From positions 1-24,437 of the IMG/VR virus record IMGVR_UViG_3300003886_000043: DNA of 24,437 nucleotides; one strand, written 5' to 3'. Under the pieces are notes generated by a model that was given only the letters and a program-made list of their open reading frames with translations, searched no databases and was not told the origin of the DNA. This stretch comes from a virus. The position numbers and the translations under genes are program-made. Shown one piece after another: positions 12,599-21,636 of the stretch (position 1 is its first letter; each line of letters begins with the position of its first letter).

Positions 12599-14343
12599 AA
12601 TTGCCTGATATAGTGCAACAGCCAGTTGGCGAATTTGCCAGCGGCAATATTGCCCAGCCAAATTATCAGCGACGTGGCGGGGCTGCTGGGGGTTTGATCG
12701 ATGCCGCCTCCGATGTTGGTGTTGCTCTGTATAATGAGAAGTTAGTCGGTGATGTTGATGAAGCCACAGGTCAAGCAGCTCTTGAATTGAGCGAACTTCG
12801 GGCCGAGCTTGTTAACAGCAATACTCTGGATGCTGACTTTGTGGGGGATGATATTCTAGCCGACATACAGATTCAAGTGTCTGACGGAAAAGGAGGCCGA
12901 AAAGAGATTTCTAAGCCGAAAATTTTCACGCATGAAGTTGCGGAAGAATTGTGGGCTAAGCGATCCCAGGAAATTGTGGGGAATTACGCCAGCCAAATTA
13001 AGAACAAGAAGGCCAGAGAGAAATTTGTCGAAGAAATAATGACGAGGTATGTTGTTCCGGGTTCATCTGCTGTTATGGGTGCCAATATCCTCCGCAGTAA
13101 AGCATTTGGACAGGCCCGGGCGGAACGAGCAGTAGAAGAGGTATTGGCCTCGAATGCCCCGACCGACATAAGAGAAACCAACGCTCGTGAAATAATCGCT
13201 AGGCAAGTTCTATTGGGTGCCGATTCCGTGTGGGCTGAAAATCAGTTAAATAATTTGGGACCGGCGGTCGATCAGATTGATGTTCAGAATAAGATAATGG
13301 GCGCACAGTCAGCCGACCAGATTGATCAGATTGAAGAAACAATGTGGTCCGAAGGCAGCCGAATGACCCCAGAACAGCAGCGAACAATGTCCAATATCAT
13401 GGATCAACGACGAAGAGATTTCAGGATTGAGGAGCAAACTCGTCAAACCGACAATGCTGATGAAATGTTCGTGCAATATTCCCAAGGGGATTTAACCATT
13501 CCACAAGTGTCTGCCGCCGTGGGGTCCAATCAAATTACCCGTGAGGCTGGGTGGACTTTCCTAAACGGATTAAGTAAAGGCAACACAACGAGAGCAACTG
13601 ACCCATTTATGCTTAGTCGGATGCGAGGCGAAATATCCAAACTGAAATACGTTGGTAACAATATGCGTATGACGGATAAGGCTAAATTGCTCAAACTCAT
13701 GATCACACGTGGGTCTATGGGTCTTAATCCTAACGGCACACCATCGGGGCAACCGGCCACAATATCAGGTGAAGATGTTTTCAAGCTCAATAAAGATATT
13801 GATTCAGCCGTGAATGCGACACTGGAAAGTGATGAGTACGACAACGCTCTCCAATCCGTTTATTCGTGGACACGGGTATCACTGGGATTTGGTGGCCAAT
13901 TCACTACCATGCTTGATGGAAATCAAGCCACGGTTGATGCCGCTATAGAATTTAAGAGAGCGCTTGATAATTACATGGACGCGTATGGTGCGGATGCTAA
14001 ACCTTCCGAATTTTTTGAAGCCAATAAAGATTCGTACAGTATGAATTTGTTTGATGATGGTATTAACGGTGCTTTCTATAATGCAGTACCACAAATGAAA
14101 CCGTTTGCCACCATGGACCCAACTGGTTATTTAATCGCGGAATTCAATGTTGTACAGCAAGAGAACTTCATTCTATGGTTATCTGGTGCTAATCTACCAG
14201 TTGATGAGCATAATTCCATTATCACGTTATTTGATCAATATTATCGTGGTAAGGGTATAGCCCCCGATAATGGGGCATTGATGCTGGAACCAGATGATCC
14301 TTTGTACCGTCAATTTCAACAGATGATACCAGACAATGAGTAG
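12595..14343 (+). CDS. Internal virion protein, T7 gp15 position
   Basis: A 582-aa, mostly helical protein, starting with MKLPDIVQQPVGEFASGNIAQP, a start often found in podovirus internal proteins, then a long helical body without signal peptide or membrane segment. In the T7 model gp15 forms the periplasmic tube of the ejectosome; size (T7 gp15 is about 750 aa) and gene order support equivalence. GTG at 12595 overlaps the previous TGA (GTGA), and the end overlaps the next gene by eight bases. No enzyme motif is evident. Confidence 0.78.
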   Translation: MKLPDIVQQPVGEFASGNIAQPNYQRRGGAAGGLIDAASDVGVALYNEKLVGDVDEATGQAALELSELRAELVNSNTLDADFVGDDILADIQIQVSDGKGGRKEISKPKIFTHEVAEELWAKRSQEIVGNYASQIKNKKAREKFVEEIMTRYVVPGSSAVMGANILRSKAFGQARAERAVEEVLASNAPTDIRETNAREIIARQVLLGADSVWAENQLNNLGPAVDQIDVQNKIMGAQSADQIDQIEETMWSEGSRMTPEQQRTMSNIMDQRRRDFRIEEQTRQTDNADEMFVQYSQGDLTIPQVSAAVGSNQITREAGWTFLNGLSKGNTTRATDPFMLSRMRGEISKLKYVGNNMRMTDKAKLLKLMITRGSMGLNPNGTPSGQPATISGEDVFKLNKDIDSAVNATLESDEYDNALQSVYSWTRVSLGFGGQFTTMLDGNQATVDAAIEFKRALDNYMDAYGADAKPSEFFEANKDSYSMNLFDDGINGAFYNAVPQMKPFATMDPTGYLIAEFNVVQQENFILWLSGANLPVDEHNSIITLFDQYYRGKGIAPDNGALMLEPDDPLYRQFQQMIPDNE

Positions 14344-17300
14344 AACTGCAGAACAAGTACAAGAGGAAGCGGAGAAAATTCGTCGCGGTCGATTGGAAGC
14401 TTCAGGATTGGCGGATCAATATGATTCGTGGCGTGAATCTTTGCCGAATGCTCGGATACCGGATAATGAGGTTTATGAAATGTTCATGAACTCTCAGCTT
14501 GCCGAAGAAGCCGCGACTTCTGGTAGGCTGTCCGTGTCCACGGGTGGGACGGAGATCACCACCGATACCGACGTACCGACCCCCGGTCCCGATGCCGAGG
14601 AGACCCGTCCCGATGAGGCCGGAGAAGTATCGAAAGGGGCTGATGAGCGGGACACCGATCTAAAAATTGTGGAGGGCATGTGGCTGCCGCCCGAGGAATC
14701 AGAAGCACTCAACTACGAATCACCTTCGACATATAAGATGTCTCGATCCAGAGATTGGGTTGACAATGCCAAAGTGCTGTATGATTTCATGAAACCTAAA
14801 GGTGAAACTCGCGGTCAGACTGGCGGATTGGGGGCCAATATATCAGGGATCATCGGTAACGCCCCCAAACAATTCAATGACGAAGAAATTGGCCAATGGG
14901 CACGTAATCAGTTATCCGGGTTCCAATGGAACACCGTCATGACTTTGAATTACGCTCAGAAAATTATGACTTCGGACGATCCGAAGTTGGCTCTGGCGTT
15001 CCTGAATCTGATCAATATGTATGATCACTCAGATGGGTCTGCAATGGAGTTTGCCGGGGCGGTTGGTGAAGTGCTAACCGATCCGACTACGTATCTTGGA
15101 CTCGGAGCCGGTGGTGCCGCTGCCAAAGCTGCTACTAAAGCGTTGATTAAAACTAAGTTAAAGAAATCCATCCAAGTAGCCATTGCCGGTGCGACTGCTG
15201 GTACCATAGAAGGCGGCATGTTGGGTGGTGGTTATGACCTCACAGTACAAAACGTCGAACAAGAAGCCGGGGCCAGAGAGGACATTGATCTTGGTAGAAC
15301 TGGCATTGCCACGGGCATCGGCATGGGTGCGGGTGCGTTTCTGGGCGGAGTTGGTGGTGCCTGGGCCGGACGCAAGATGGATAAATTTGCTGCTGAGGTT
15401 GAGAGGCAACGGCTAATATCGGCGGGTGCTGGTGATGTATTGGACCAACGATCCACACAAGAGTTGAATGAACAAGAATTACTTGCAATGCTCGTGGATT
15501 CTGTTAAAGCAGCTGATTCACCTGTGGGTGAAGCGGCCACTGTAACTAAGGGCCAACGGGATGAAACAGCTCAAATTGCCATGCAGATTTTGGGGGACGA
15601 TGGTCAGATCCCTAGACTTGATGATGGCAGTTTGGACTTTGGAAAAATTCACCAGATTGTTAAAGATGTCACAGTTAAACGTGAAGCGGATAGGATCAAA
15701 GAGTTTGGTCCGGATCCTAAACCCCAAGTTGATGACTTAAGTAATGTTATTCAAGCTGAGGATAAGTTTACGCCCAACGTTACTGACAAGGAATCTCGTA
15801 AATTAATCCAAAAAATTATCGAAATGGAGGAGTTGGAGAAGGGCGATATTATTATGCGCACTACCACTCGTCCGGGCAGCAGGGTCGTCGATGAATTAGG
15901 AACCGGATACGAAGTAGTGGGTCGCACCAAAAATGGTTGGTATAAGCTCAGGGATGATTTGGGCCGTGAAAGTAGCTTTCGTCGCAAAGATTTTGAAGTA
16001 ACCATCAAAGCTCCAGCGCCGCGAAAAGCGGGACCAATGCATCTTGACCCTTTCAGTGAAAATGCCGCTAAAATTATTGCCATGAACGAGCGAATTGTTA
16101 GTGGAAAATTGGTCGGTGTTAAAATAACTACCCCAGAACAAATGGCGATTGTAAAAGATTTACGGGATATGGGCGTCAACATAACCAAAAAGCAATTGGC
16201 TTCTTTTTGGACGCCCGCCGAAATGGTGTTTTTACGAAATACATATAATTCTCAAGCATTAGCCATGGCCGATCTTTCCCGTAAATTTGAATCTAAACTG
16301 CGGAATGATGGGGTATTAACGAATCAAGATTTAGCCTTCTTTAACCAGGCCCATTCACAATTTGTGTCGACCCGAGATTTATTTTTTGGGGTATCGGGCA
16401 ATGCCGCTCGCCAATTACAAATTCTCAGAACTAAGCCCACAGACGAGGTCTATCAATTTAGCCAGAGCCTGATGGACTCAATCAGTTTACAGGGTGGCCG
16501 TGCCAATACTGAACGTGCTATCAAATTGATGTCTGATTTTTCCCGTAAGACGGGCGATGATATATCCAATGTCACTCGCGGCATCAGCAAGATGTCCGAT
16601 AGCATTTGGGGGAGTGCTAAAGCATCAGCCATCCTGAATGTCAGATATAATATGATGTTGTCGAGTTGGCGTACCCACTTTTTCAACTTCTTGGGTAATT
16701 CAGCTTCTGGTGTCTATCAACATTTAATGGTAAGTCCCGTACGAATGGGGATTAATAACTTAGCCTATGCTCGAGATTTGGCTAGGTCGGTGATTCAACC
16801 CAAGTACAAGCCCGATCCTGCTGACAGGCTTACTCGACATCAGTGGTATGCCGAACTTCGTGGCCACTATTCGGGCTTCCGTGACAGCTTGGCTCTTGCG
16901 AAAGAAATCGCCATGGGTCGCGATATTGGTGAAGGCAAAGTATGGAATGAGCTTGGTTTGCGATACAATGTCATCAATGTGCCCGATTCGGCATTTGGTA
17001 AAGCAGGCACTACTCCGGTGAGATTGCTTGAGGCTGGGGATGCTTTTTTCAAGAATCAATATTATAATTCCAAAATGCATGAGATTGCCAGTATTCGGGC
17101 CAGGGCCGATGAGGTCAATGGAGGGAAGGATTACGAAACCCGGTACAATCATCATTTAGATAATCCAGATTCGGCTGCGGAAAGAGCGGCGACAGCATTT
17201 GCCGCCAAACAAACCTACACCAATGATCCAAACGTATACGGCGGAGTGTTGGCGGCTTTAGCTAAGGGTGTGTCAACAGCCCAGAACCAGAGTTTATTGG

Positions 17301-18595
17301 TTAACCTGATTGTCCCCTTTGTTCGCACTCCAGCGAATTTATTGAGTTATTCAATGGAAATGATTGGCGGCAATGCGGTCTTGTCCCCGGCAAAAACTTA
17401 TAGGGATATCATGGAGGGTACAGCACTGGAAAGTCAAGAAGCCCTATCCCGATTGACTGTGGCTGCAGGGCTGTGGCTGGCCGTAGCTGAAATGCATGAG
17501 AATGGAGATATCACAGGGACCGGCCCCACTAACTGGGAAGAGCAAAAAGTCTGGGAGGCTGCGGGGTGGCAGCCTAATTCAATAAAAATTCATGGCCAAT
17601 GGTATGATATGTCACGGGCTGCCCCTGCAGGACAATCATTGGCTACTATAGCATCAATATATGATTACTATTCCATGACCCAACAACAGGATAAACCGGC
17701 CATGGAGTGGGTCGGTGTTGGTTTGTTATATACGGCTGACATGATCATTGATGAGTCTTACTTATCCACAGCAAGTGATATAATGACTGCTATCTCGTCC
17801 AAGAAGGGATCCCGAGCAAGATCAGTGGGTGCCAGTATAATTAATTCAATGTTGGTTCCGAATTTGTTGCGCGATTTTCGCCGTCCGGCAGATGAAGTTA
17901 TGCGGAGTACCTCCAGCAATAATTTGATGGTCCAAGTCCATAAGCAGATGATGAATGCCTCACCTTGGCACTCTGAAGATTTGCCGCCCAGCCGGGACTG
18001 GAGGGGTCAACCGAAGAATTATTACGGCAATGCTTACGTTCGGGCTTTGATTCCGTTCAATGTTCGCGATCCTGACAAATCTGATCCGGCCAGTATGGCC
18101 CTTGCTTATTCCCGGATCCCGGTATCTACACCAAACAAAACCATCGATTGGCCTGGTGGAGGCGGTGATGGTGTCGATCTATTTGCTATGGACGGTGGGG
18201 ATGGTTACGTTTATGATAAATATCTCCAACTGATCGGTGAATCGCGTGAACACACCGTGAACAGGGTCATGCAGGCTAGTGCCTGGCGTAAGTTAGTTGA
18301 TGCTGATATGATTGGCCCTAATTCGGTTGGGGATTTCATGCTACGCAAGGCTTTGGGCGTAGGCAGTAAATTGGGCAGAATGGCAATGTTGGATTTCCTG
18401 ATTTCACACCATGGGGAGAACAACACATTTGAACGCGGCAACGGGGAAACGATAGTTATTCAACATTCCGTCAGCGTTGATACTTATCGCAGATTGCGAC
18501 GTGCCATTGGCGGGGAAGTTGATCCGTTGGAACCAACGATGGATCAGTACATAATGAATAAGCCCATTGAAGGTCCAGAGTTCTTTAAACCATGA
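14336..18595 (+). CDS. Giant internal virion protein, T7 gp16 position
   Basis: At 1419 aa it equals the size of T7 gp16, the ejectosome subunit that reaches the inner membrane. Residues about 240-350 contain several glycine/alanine-rich hydrophobic stretches (YLGLGAGGAAAKAATKAL, GIGMGAGAFLGGVGGAWAG) that could insert into membrane; the rest is largely helical. Unlike T7 gp16, I see no N-terminal lytic transglycosylase motif. Residues 80-100 are a Pro/Asp/Glu-rich linker (VPTPGPD...TRPD...GEVSK) nearly identical to residues 125-145 of the secreted protein at 23446-24075. The gene overlaps its neighbours by 8 and 4 bases. Confidence 0.82.
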   Translation: MSRTAEQVQEEAEKIRRGRLEASGLADQYDSWRESLPNARIPDNEVYEMFMNSQLAEEAATSGRLSVSTGGTEITTDTDVPTPGPDAEETRPDEAGEVSKGADERDTDLKIVEGMWLPPEESEALNYESPSTYKMSRSRDWVDNAKVLYDFMKPKGETRGQTGGLGANISGIIGNAPKQFNDEEIGQWARNQLSGFQWNTVMTLNYAQKIMTSDDPKLALAFLNLINMYDHSDGSAMEFAGAVGEVLTDPTTYLGLGAGGAAAKAATKALIKTKLKKSIQVAIAGATAGTIEGGMLGGGYDLTVQNVEQEAGAREDIDLGRTGIATGIGMGAGAFLGGVGGAWAGRKMDKFAAEVERQRLISAGAGDVLDQRSTQELNEQELLAMLVDSVKAADSPVGEAATVTKGQRDETAQIAMQILGDDGQIPRLDDGSLDFGKIHQIVKDVTVKREADRIKEFGPDPKPQVDDLSNVIQAEDKFTPNVTDKESRKLIQKIIEMEELEKGDIIMRTTTRPGSRVVDELGTGYEVVGRTKNGWYKLRDDLGRESSFRRKDFEVTIKAPAPRKAGPMHLDPFSENAAKIIAMNERIVSGKLVGVKITTPEQMAIVKDLRDMGVNITKKQLASFWTPAEMVFLRNTYNSQALAMADLSRKFESKLRNDGVLTNQDLAFFNQAHSQFVSTRDLFFGVSGNAARQLQILRTKPTDEVYQFSQSLMDSISLQGGRANTERAIKLMSDFSRKTGDDISNVTRGISKMSDSIWGSAKASAILNVRYNMMLSSWRTHFFNFLGNSASGVYQHLMVSPVRMGINNLAYARDLARSVIQPKYKPDPADRLTRHQWYAELRGHYSGFRDSLALAKEIAMGRDIGEGKVWNELGLRYNVINVPDSAFGKAGTTPVRLLEAGDAFFKNQYYNSKMHEIASIRARADEVNGGKDYETRYNHHLDNPDSAAERAATAFAAKQTYTNDPNVYGGVLAALAKGVSTAQNQSLLVNLIVPFVRTPANLLSYSMEMIGGNAVLSPAKTYRDIMEGTALESQEALSRLTVAAGLWLAVAEMHENGDITGTGPTNWEEQKVWEAAGWQPNSIKIHGQWYDMSRAAPAGQSLATIASIYDYYSMTQQQDKPAMEWVGVGLLYTADMIIDESYLSTASDIMTAISSKKGSRARSVGASIINSMLVPNLLRDFRRPADEVMRSTSSNNLMVQVHKQMMNASPWHSEDLPPSRDWRGQPKNYYGNAYVRALIPFNVRDPDKSDPASMALAYSRIPVSTPNKTIDWPGGGGDGVDLFAMDGGDGYVYDKYLQLIGESREHTVNRVMQASAWRKLVDADMIGPNSVGDFMLRKALGVGSKLGRMAMLDFLISHHGENNTFERGNGETIVIQHSVSVDTYRRLRRAIGGEVDPLEPTMDQYIMNKPIEGPEFFKP
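14573..14635 (+). repeat. Dispersed 63-bp coding cassette, copy 1
   Basis: This segment and 23818-23880 agree at 57 of 63 bases and are read in the same frame in two unrelated proteins. The encoded linker holds VPTPGPD, TRPD and GEVSK. Identity drops away at both ends, so it behaves like a discrete cassette. Confidence 0.93.
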
Positions 18596-19794
18596 CTGTT
18601 CAGGACAACACACCATCGGTTACACATATTGGCACAGGTGCGCAGATATCTTTTCCATTTGCGTTCCGGGTCAATGACGCCGCTTGGTTGAATCTCGATT
18701 TTTTGACTGATTTTGACCAATTTATCCTTAACCCGGATCAGGATATTGCACCCGGCGGCTCAGTTGAGTATTTAGTGGCTCCACCATTGGCTCAGGCATT
18801 AACTGTCACAAGGGACACACCCAATACTCAGGAATTGAATTACACCCGGTATGACCCATTTGACTCTGAATCGCACGAAGATGCACTTGATCGACTAACA
18901 ATGCAAATTCAGGATCTCGAATTTACCCTCGGTGGAAGTTTTACCGTAATCAATGCACATATTGCCGATGTTATAATCCACTTCGCGGATGCCCCAAATG
19001 ATGGCAACGATTATGTGCGGAACAATAATTTATGGGTTATAGCGTCTCCCGGCGGCGTTACTGATCACCTTTTATTGACTAATATTGGTGTCAATACCCA
19101 TGCACAGATTGATTCGATGCTGGCGATTACTGGTGCACATATTGCCGATGGATTAATTCATTTTTCTGAAGGGTCTATAGATCATACTAACATTTTGAAT
19201 GTCGGTGTCAACACTCATGTTCAGATCGATTCCCACATCGCTGATGGATTAATTCATTTTTCTGAAGGGTCTATAGATCATACTAACATTTTGAATGTCG
19301 GTGTCAATACCCATGCGGACATTGACTCGATGTTGGCGATCACTGGTGCGCATATCGCTGATGGATCAATTCATTTTTCTGAAGGGTCTATAGACCACGC
19401 TAATATTCTGAATATTGGTGTCAACACTCACGCACAGATTGATGCACAACTAATCACCTTGGCCCTAAAAGCTCGCGGCATAACTATAGAAAATCCCCTT
19501 ACTAATGATAATTTTGCAATTTTCTTCACTGATGTTGAAATTATCATCCAACAATTGAATTTTGTGCTACAGGGGACGGTTGATGCCACAGTATTCATTT
19601 CATTTGGTCCAGATCGATCAACAACCCCTACCGATGTAGTCAATGCCGGGACAGTTGTATCAAACAGCACGGTGGGTCAGGAAATTGCGGTCTTCGACAA
19701 CCCAATAATACCCGCCGGTAATTGGGTAGTAGTTCGTATAACCGCTATAACAGCAACTCCTGATGAACTCAATGTTTCTATGGTATTCGTCTAA
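18592..19794 (+). CDS. Tail fibre 1 with T7 gp17-type N-terminus and repeats
   Basis: Residues 1-110 form the virion-anchoring domain of T7-type fibres: MTVQDNTPSVTHIGTGAQISFPFAFRVNDAAWL, then ELNYTRYDPFDSESHEDALDRLTMQIQD. Residues about 120-290 are a repeated stalk with IGVNTHAQID and HIADGLIHFSEGSIDHTNIL motifs, typical of trimeric phage fibre shafts. The C-terminal ~110 residues (ARGITIENPLTNDNFAIFFTDVEI...) are a beta domain seen at the ends of various phage tail proteins. This domain order gives a stalk with a host- or particle-binding tip. ATG overlaps the previous TGA (ATGA). A second fibre with the same anchor occurs at 21637. Confidence 0.92.
   Translation: MTVQDNTPSVTHIGTGAQISFPFAFRVNDAAWLNLDFLTDFDQFILNPDQDIAPGGSVEYLVAPPLAQALTVTRDTPNTQELNYTRYDPFDSESHEDALDRLTMQIQDLEFTLGGSFTVINAHIADVIIHFADAPNDGNDYVRNNNLWVIASPGGVTDHLLLTNIGVNTHAQIDSMLAITGAHIADGLIHFSEGSIDHTNILNVGVNTHVQIDSHIADGLIHFSEGSIDHTNILNVGVNTHADIDSMLAITGAHIADGSIHFSEGSIDHANILNIGVNTHAQIDAQLITLALKARGITIENPLTNDNFAIFFTDVEIIIQQLNFVLQGTVDATVFISFGPDRSTTPTDVVNAGTVVSNSTVGQEIAVFDNPIIPAGNWVVVRITAITATPDELNVSMVFV
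19147..19424 (+). repeat. Fibre-stalk repeats, two copies identical over 65 bp
   Basis: The 65 bases at 19147-19211 recur without change at 19243-19307 (96 bp, 32 codons apart). A third, diverged copy starts at 19360, 117 bp (39 codons) after the second. The extra seven codons hold the SMLAITGA segment, which is also upstream of the first copy and missing between the first and second. Confidence 0.95.
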
Positions 19795-20033
19795 TGCCTC
19801 GAGATAGATTACAGTCTTCTAAATCCGATATTAAACGTCGTGATGTGGTGAAAAGTATTGTCGAATTTGTTGAGGATGAAAAAAGATCCGGTCGTACTAA
19901 GCCGAATCGTAGAACCATTGAGACTAGGATACGATTAACAGATGAACTATCCCAAAGGCAGGTGAATGAAGCGCTGATTGAAATTTATAATAACCTGGTA
20001 CTGCTTGGTCTGGTGCCCCCCCGTGTTAGATGA
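19794..20033 (+). CDS. 79-aa basic protein, possible helix-turn-helix
   Basis: The ATG overlaps the fibre stop as TAATG. The product is basic at the N-terminus (RLQSSKSDIKRRDVVKSIVEFVEDEKRSG) and continues NRRTIETRIRLTDELSQRQVNEALIEIYNNLVLLGLV. The IETRIRLTDELSQRQVNEALIEI stretch resembles the turn and second helix of a winged-helix unit, followed by a beta-like LVLLGLVPP. It might regulate gene expression or act as a fibre accessory; no specific family is recognised. Placement inside the fibre cluster leaves both open. Confidence 0.75.
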   Translation: MPRDRLQSSKSDIKRRDVVKSIVEFVEDEKRSGRTKPNRRTIETRIRLTDELSQRQVNEALIEIYNNLVLLGLVPPRVR

Positions 20034-20145
20034 TATTGAATTTGATGCGCTTATTAATATCCTAGAGGCTGCCAACCAGTTGCCACTAATTGAGTACGGT
20101 GACGATGGCATGCCTCTCCCGATTGTTTTGCCGGACCCTGACTAA
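20023..20145 (+). CDS. 40-aa acidic protein between fibre genes
   Basis: A GTG at 20023 opens a short frame that ends at TAA 20143-20145, overlapping the next ATG (TAATG). It overlaps the previous gene by 11 bases, following the packing style of this whole run and filling a gap that would otherwise be the only one here. The peptide is acidic (LDDIEFDALINILEAANQL, then a Pro-rich acidic end LPIVLPDPD). No Shine-Dalgarno is visible, so translation would depend on coupling. No function can be suggested. Confidence 0.6.
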   Translation: MLDDIEFDALINILEAANQLPLIEYGDDGMPLPIVLPDPD

Positions 20146-21353
20146 TGGCCCAACAAGTTATTGTCGTTGAAGAAGCGATTGACAACTATGCGACGTGGTC
20201 GCATACATTCCAGAACGCCAACACCCAATGGCTTTTCTTTGATACGCGGCAGATTTTTAGTAACTTTTTTATCGGATTGCAGGGCCAGACTGAGAACGCT
20301 TGGAACACTCAAATTCCTCCTGGAAGTACCATTCTGTCGGCCACAATGGAGTTCACGCCTTTCCAATCAAACAGCGGACTATTTGGAAGTACGCTCGCGG
20401 CCACCATAAGTTCACCGAACAGAGCGCTGCAAGCACAGAAACAAGACCCACTACAATTGCCGTTTGAGCCGTTTGTGGGTCAGCGGCGGGACAGATTTTC
20501 AAATGCCGATGTTGTCGTTTTGTCGACAACTTTTACCACGATTGCAGCACCCGCAGGAGGCGCGGCAAATGCTTCTTGGGCATTGCGTCACTTTACCTAC
20601 TCGCCCGGCACTGCAATACCCAACCGGGCACGACTTGAACAGCGGATCACTGCGGCGGTGGGTAATACAGACATATCGTCAATCACATGGAGATTGATTA
20701 GATCTGCTGTTGCACCACCGGGGGATGTGCGGGTCAGAATTCAAGGCGTGACCGTTGATCGAGGCGTGACGATTGCCGATGGTGTAGACGTTGCAGTGTC
20801 TAATCCAGTGTCAATGGCTACACTCACAACCGTGGCGGGGGGAGCGGGCGTTCCGTTCACCTTCCCCGGCGTAGTGTCGTTGATCGCTGGGCAGCAATAC
20901 TTTCTAGTTCTGGACCCGGACCCGTACTTTTCCCCTGCATTTCCGTTGTCGGTGACATCATTCATAGCAGCGTATCACTACAACGCTTTCCTGCAAGATG
21001 GTCAGCTATATCATTATGGTGGGGGTCTTGGTTTCGATTGGCAGAACTACCCCGGCACGACGGACTTAAATTTTGCAGTGGTGCTGGCGGCAGACGATAT
21101 TATTCCGGGCGGGATATCGTGGCTGATAGGTAACGTCGTTGTCGGTGTTTTGGAAACGTCGCCGGATCTTTCTGCGCTGGTGCAAGCCCAGATCGATATG
21201 CCGAACTACACGGCGGACTCGGGCATCATCCTTACTTTGTCACGGTCAACTTCTCAGGCAAACACGCGCATCCTGAGTTCTAACTATCACCCGACCTTTC
21301 CCGGCCCCGTGCTTCGCATTACCTATATACCTAGACGAATTATGGTAACTTGA
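20145..21353 (+). CDS. 402-aa beta-rich tail fibre/receptor-binding candidate
   Basis: The product is beta-rich, without signal peptide. The halves at about 1-190 (PPGSTILSATMEFTPFQS...) and 330-402 (ADSGIILTLSRSTSQANTRILSSNYHPTFPGPVLRITY) look like parts of a DNRLRE-type beta sandwich, with an inserted domain around 200-310 (VSNPVSMATLTTVAGGAGVPFTFPGVVSLIAGQQYFLVLDP) resembling carbohydrate-binding jelly-roll folds. Similar arrangements occur in phage tail proteins that decorate or tip fibres. Its position between the two gp17-type fibre genes supports this. Its codon choice seems somewhat GC-richer than neighbours, which would fit acquisition by exchange. Its stop codon lies within the -35 of the next promoter. 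Confidence 0.72.
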   Translation: MAQQVIVVEEAIDNYATWSHTFQNANTQWLFFDTRQIFSNFFIGLQGQTENAWNTQIPPGSTILSATMEFTPFQSNSGLFGSTLAATISSPNRALQAQKQDPLQLPFEPFVGQRRDRFSNADVVVLSTTFTTIAAPAGGAANASWALRHFTYSPGTAIPNRARLEQRITAAVGNTDISSITWRLIRSAVAPPGDVRVRIQGVTVDRGVTIADGVDVAVSNPVSMATLTTVAGGAGVPFTFPGVVSLIAGQQYFLVLDPDPYFSPAFPLSVTSFIAAYHYNAFLQDGQLYHYGGGLGFDWQNYPGTTDLNFAVVLAADDIIPGGISWLIGNVVVGVLETSPDLSALVQAQIDMPNYTADSGIILTLSRSTSQANTRILSSNYHPTFPGPVLRITYIPRRIMVT

Positions 21354-21378
21354 CAGAGAACCCGGGTCGTGGTATACT
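21350..21378 (+). promoter_or_regulatory. Extended sigma70 promoter for the second fibre unit
   Basis: TTGACA (21350-21355), 17-bp spacer, TATACT (21373-21378) with TGG before the -10. The -35 includes the stop codon of the preceding gene. Start point near 21385, inside a perfect palindrome. Hexamers and spacing equal those at 1551 and 6895. Confidence 0.88.
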
Positions 21379-21400
21379 GGTGTATCTGTACAGATACACC
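21379..21400 (+). promoter_or_regulatory. 22-bp perfect palindrome over the transcription start
   Basis: The arm GGTGTATCTGT (21379-21389) is followed directly by its exact complement (21390-21400), starting one base after the -10. It covers the expected +1, the classic place for a repressor operator. As RNA only part would be transcribed from near 21385, so a 5' hairpin is less favoured than an operator. No T-run follows, which excludes an intrinsic terminator. Confidence 0.75.
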
Positions 21401-21417
21401 ACCACAAGGATAATAAC

Positions 21418-21633
21418 ATGAATGACGAAAATTCAGAACCAGTAATCCCATCGCCAGCAGAGCAGGGGCAAGCTTCTCATGTTGCTGTGCCAGTTAAATT
21501 ATTGAACATGGTTACAGCACTGATCGGTAGTAAAATTCCATGGGCGGAAGCTGATGGTGTAATGTCGCAATTAAAAGTCAGCTGCATTGCCATTAACTTA
21601 AAACCTGTGAAGATACCTCCAGAACAGGACTAA
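21418..21633 (+). CDS. 71-aa small phage protein between the fibres
   Basis: ATG 21418 follows AAGGA (7-9 base spacing), about 33 nt after the expected transcription start. It begins with a polar, proline-containing tail, then VPVKLLNMVTALIGSKIPWAEADGVMSQLK, resembling small phage proteins with a VPxxLLxxVxxYLxxxPxxEVxxLxxxL pattern, often near lysis or tail genes and of unknown role. It is the first gene after the palindrome-overlapped promoter and lies three bases before the second fibre gene, so the two are co-transcribed. Being first makes it a candidate fibre accessory; it has no obvious DNA-binding motif. Confidence 0.82.
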   Translation: MNDENSEPVIPSPAEQGQASHVAVPVKLLNMVTALIGSKIPWAEADGVMSQLKVSCIAINLKPVKIPPEQD

Positions 21634-21636
21634 ACC

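Noticed and set aside
15751-16188. 145-codon minus-strand frame within the giant internal virion gene
   Set aside because: Antisense shadow with no start signal; the plus-strand frame is continuous and fits the expected protein.
21379-21400. Intrinsic terminator for the preceding gene
   Set aside because: The palindrome lies directly after a -10 box and is followed by ACCACAAGG without a T-run.
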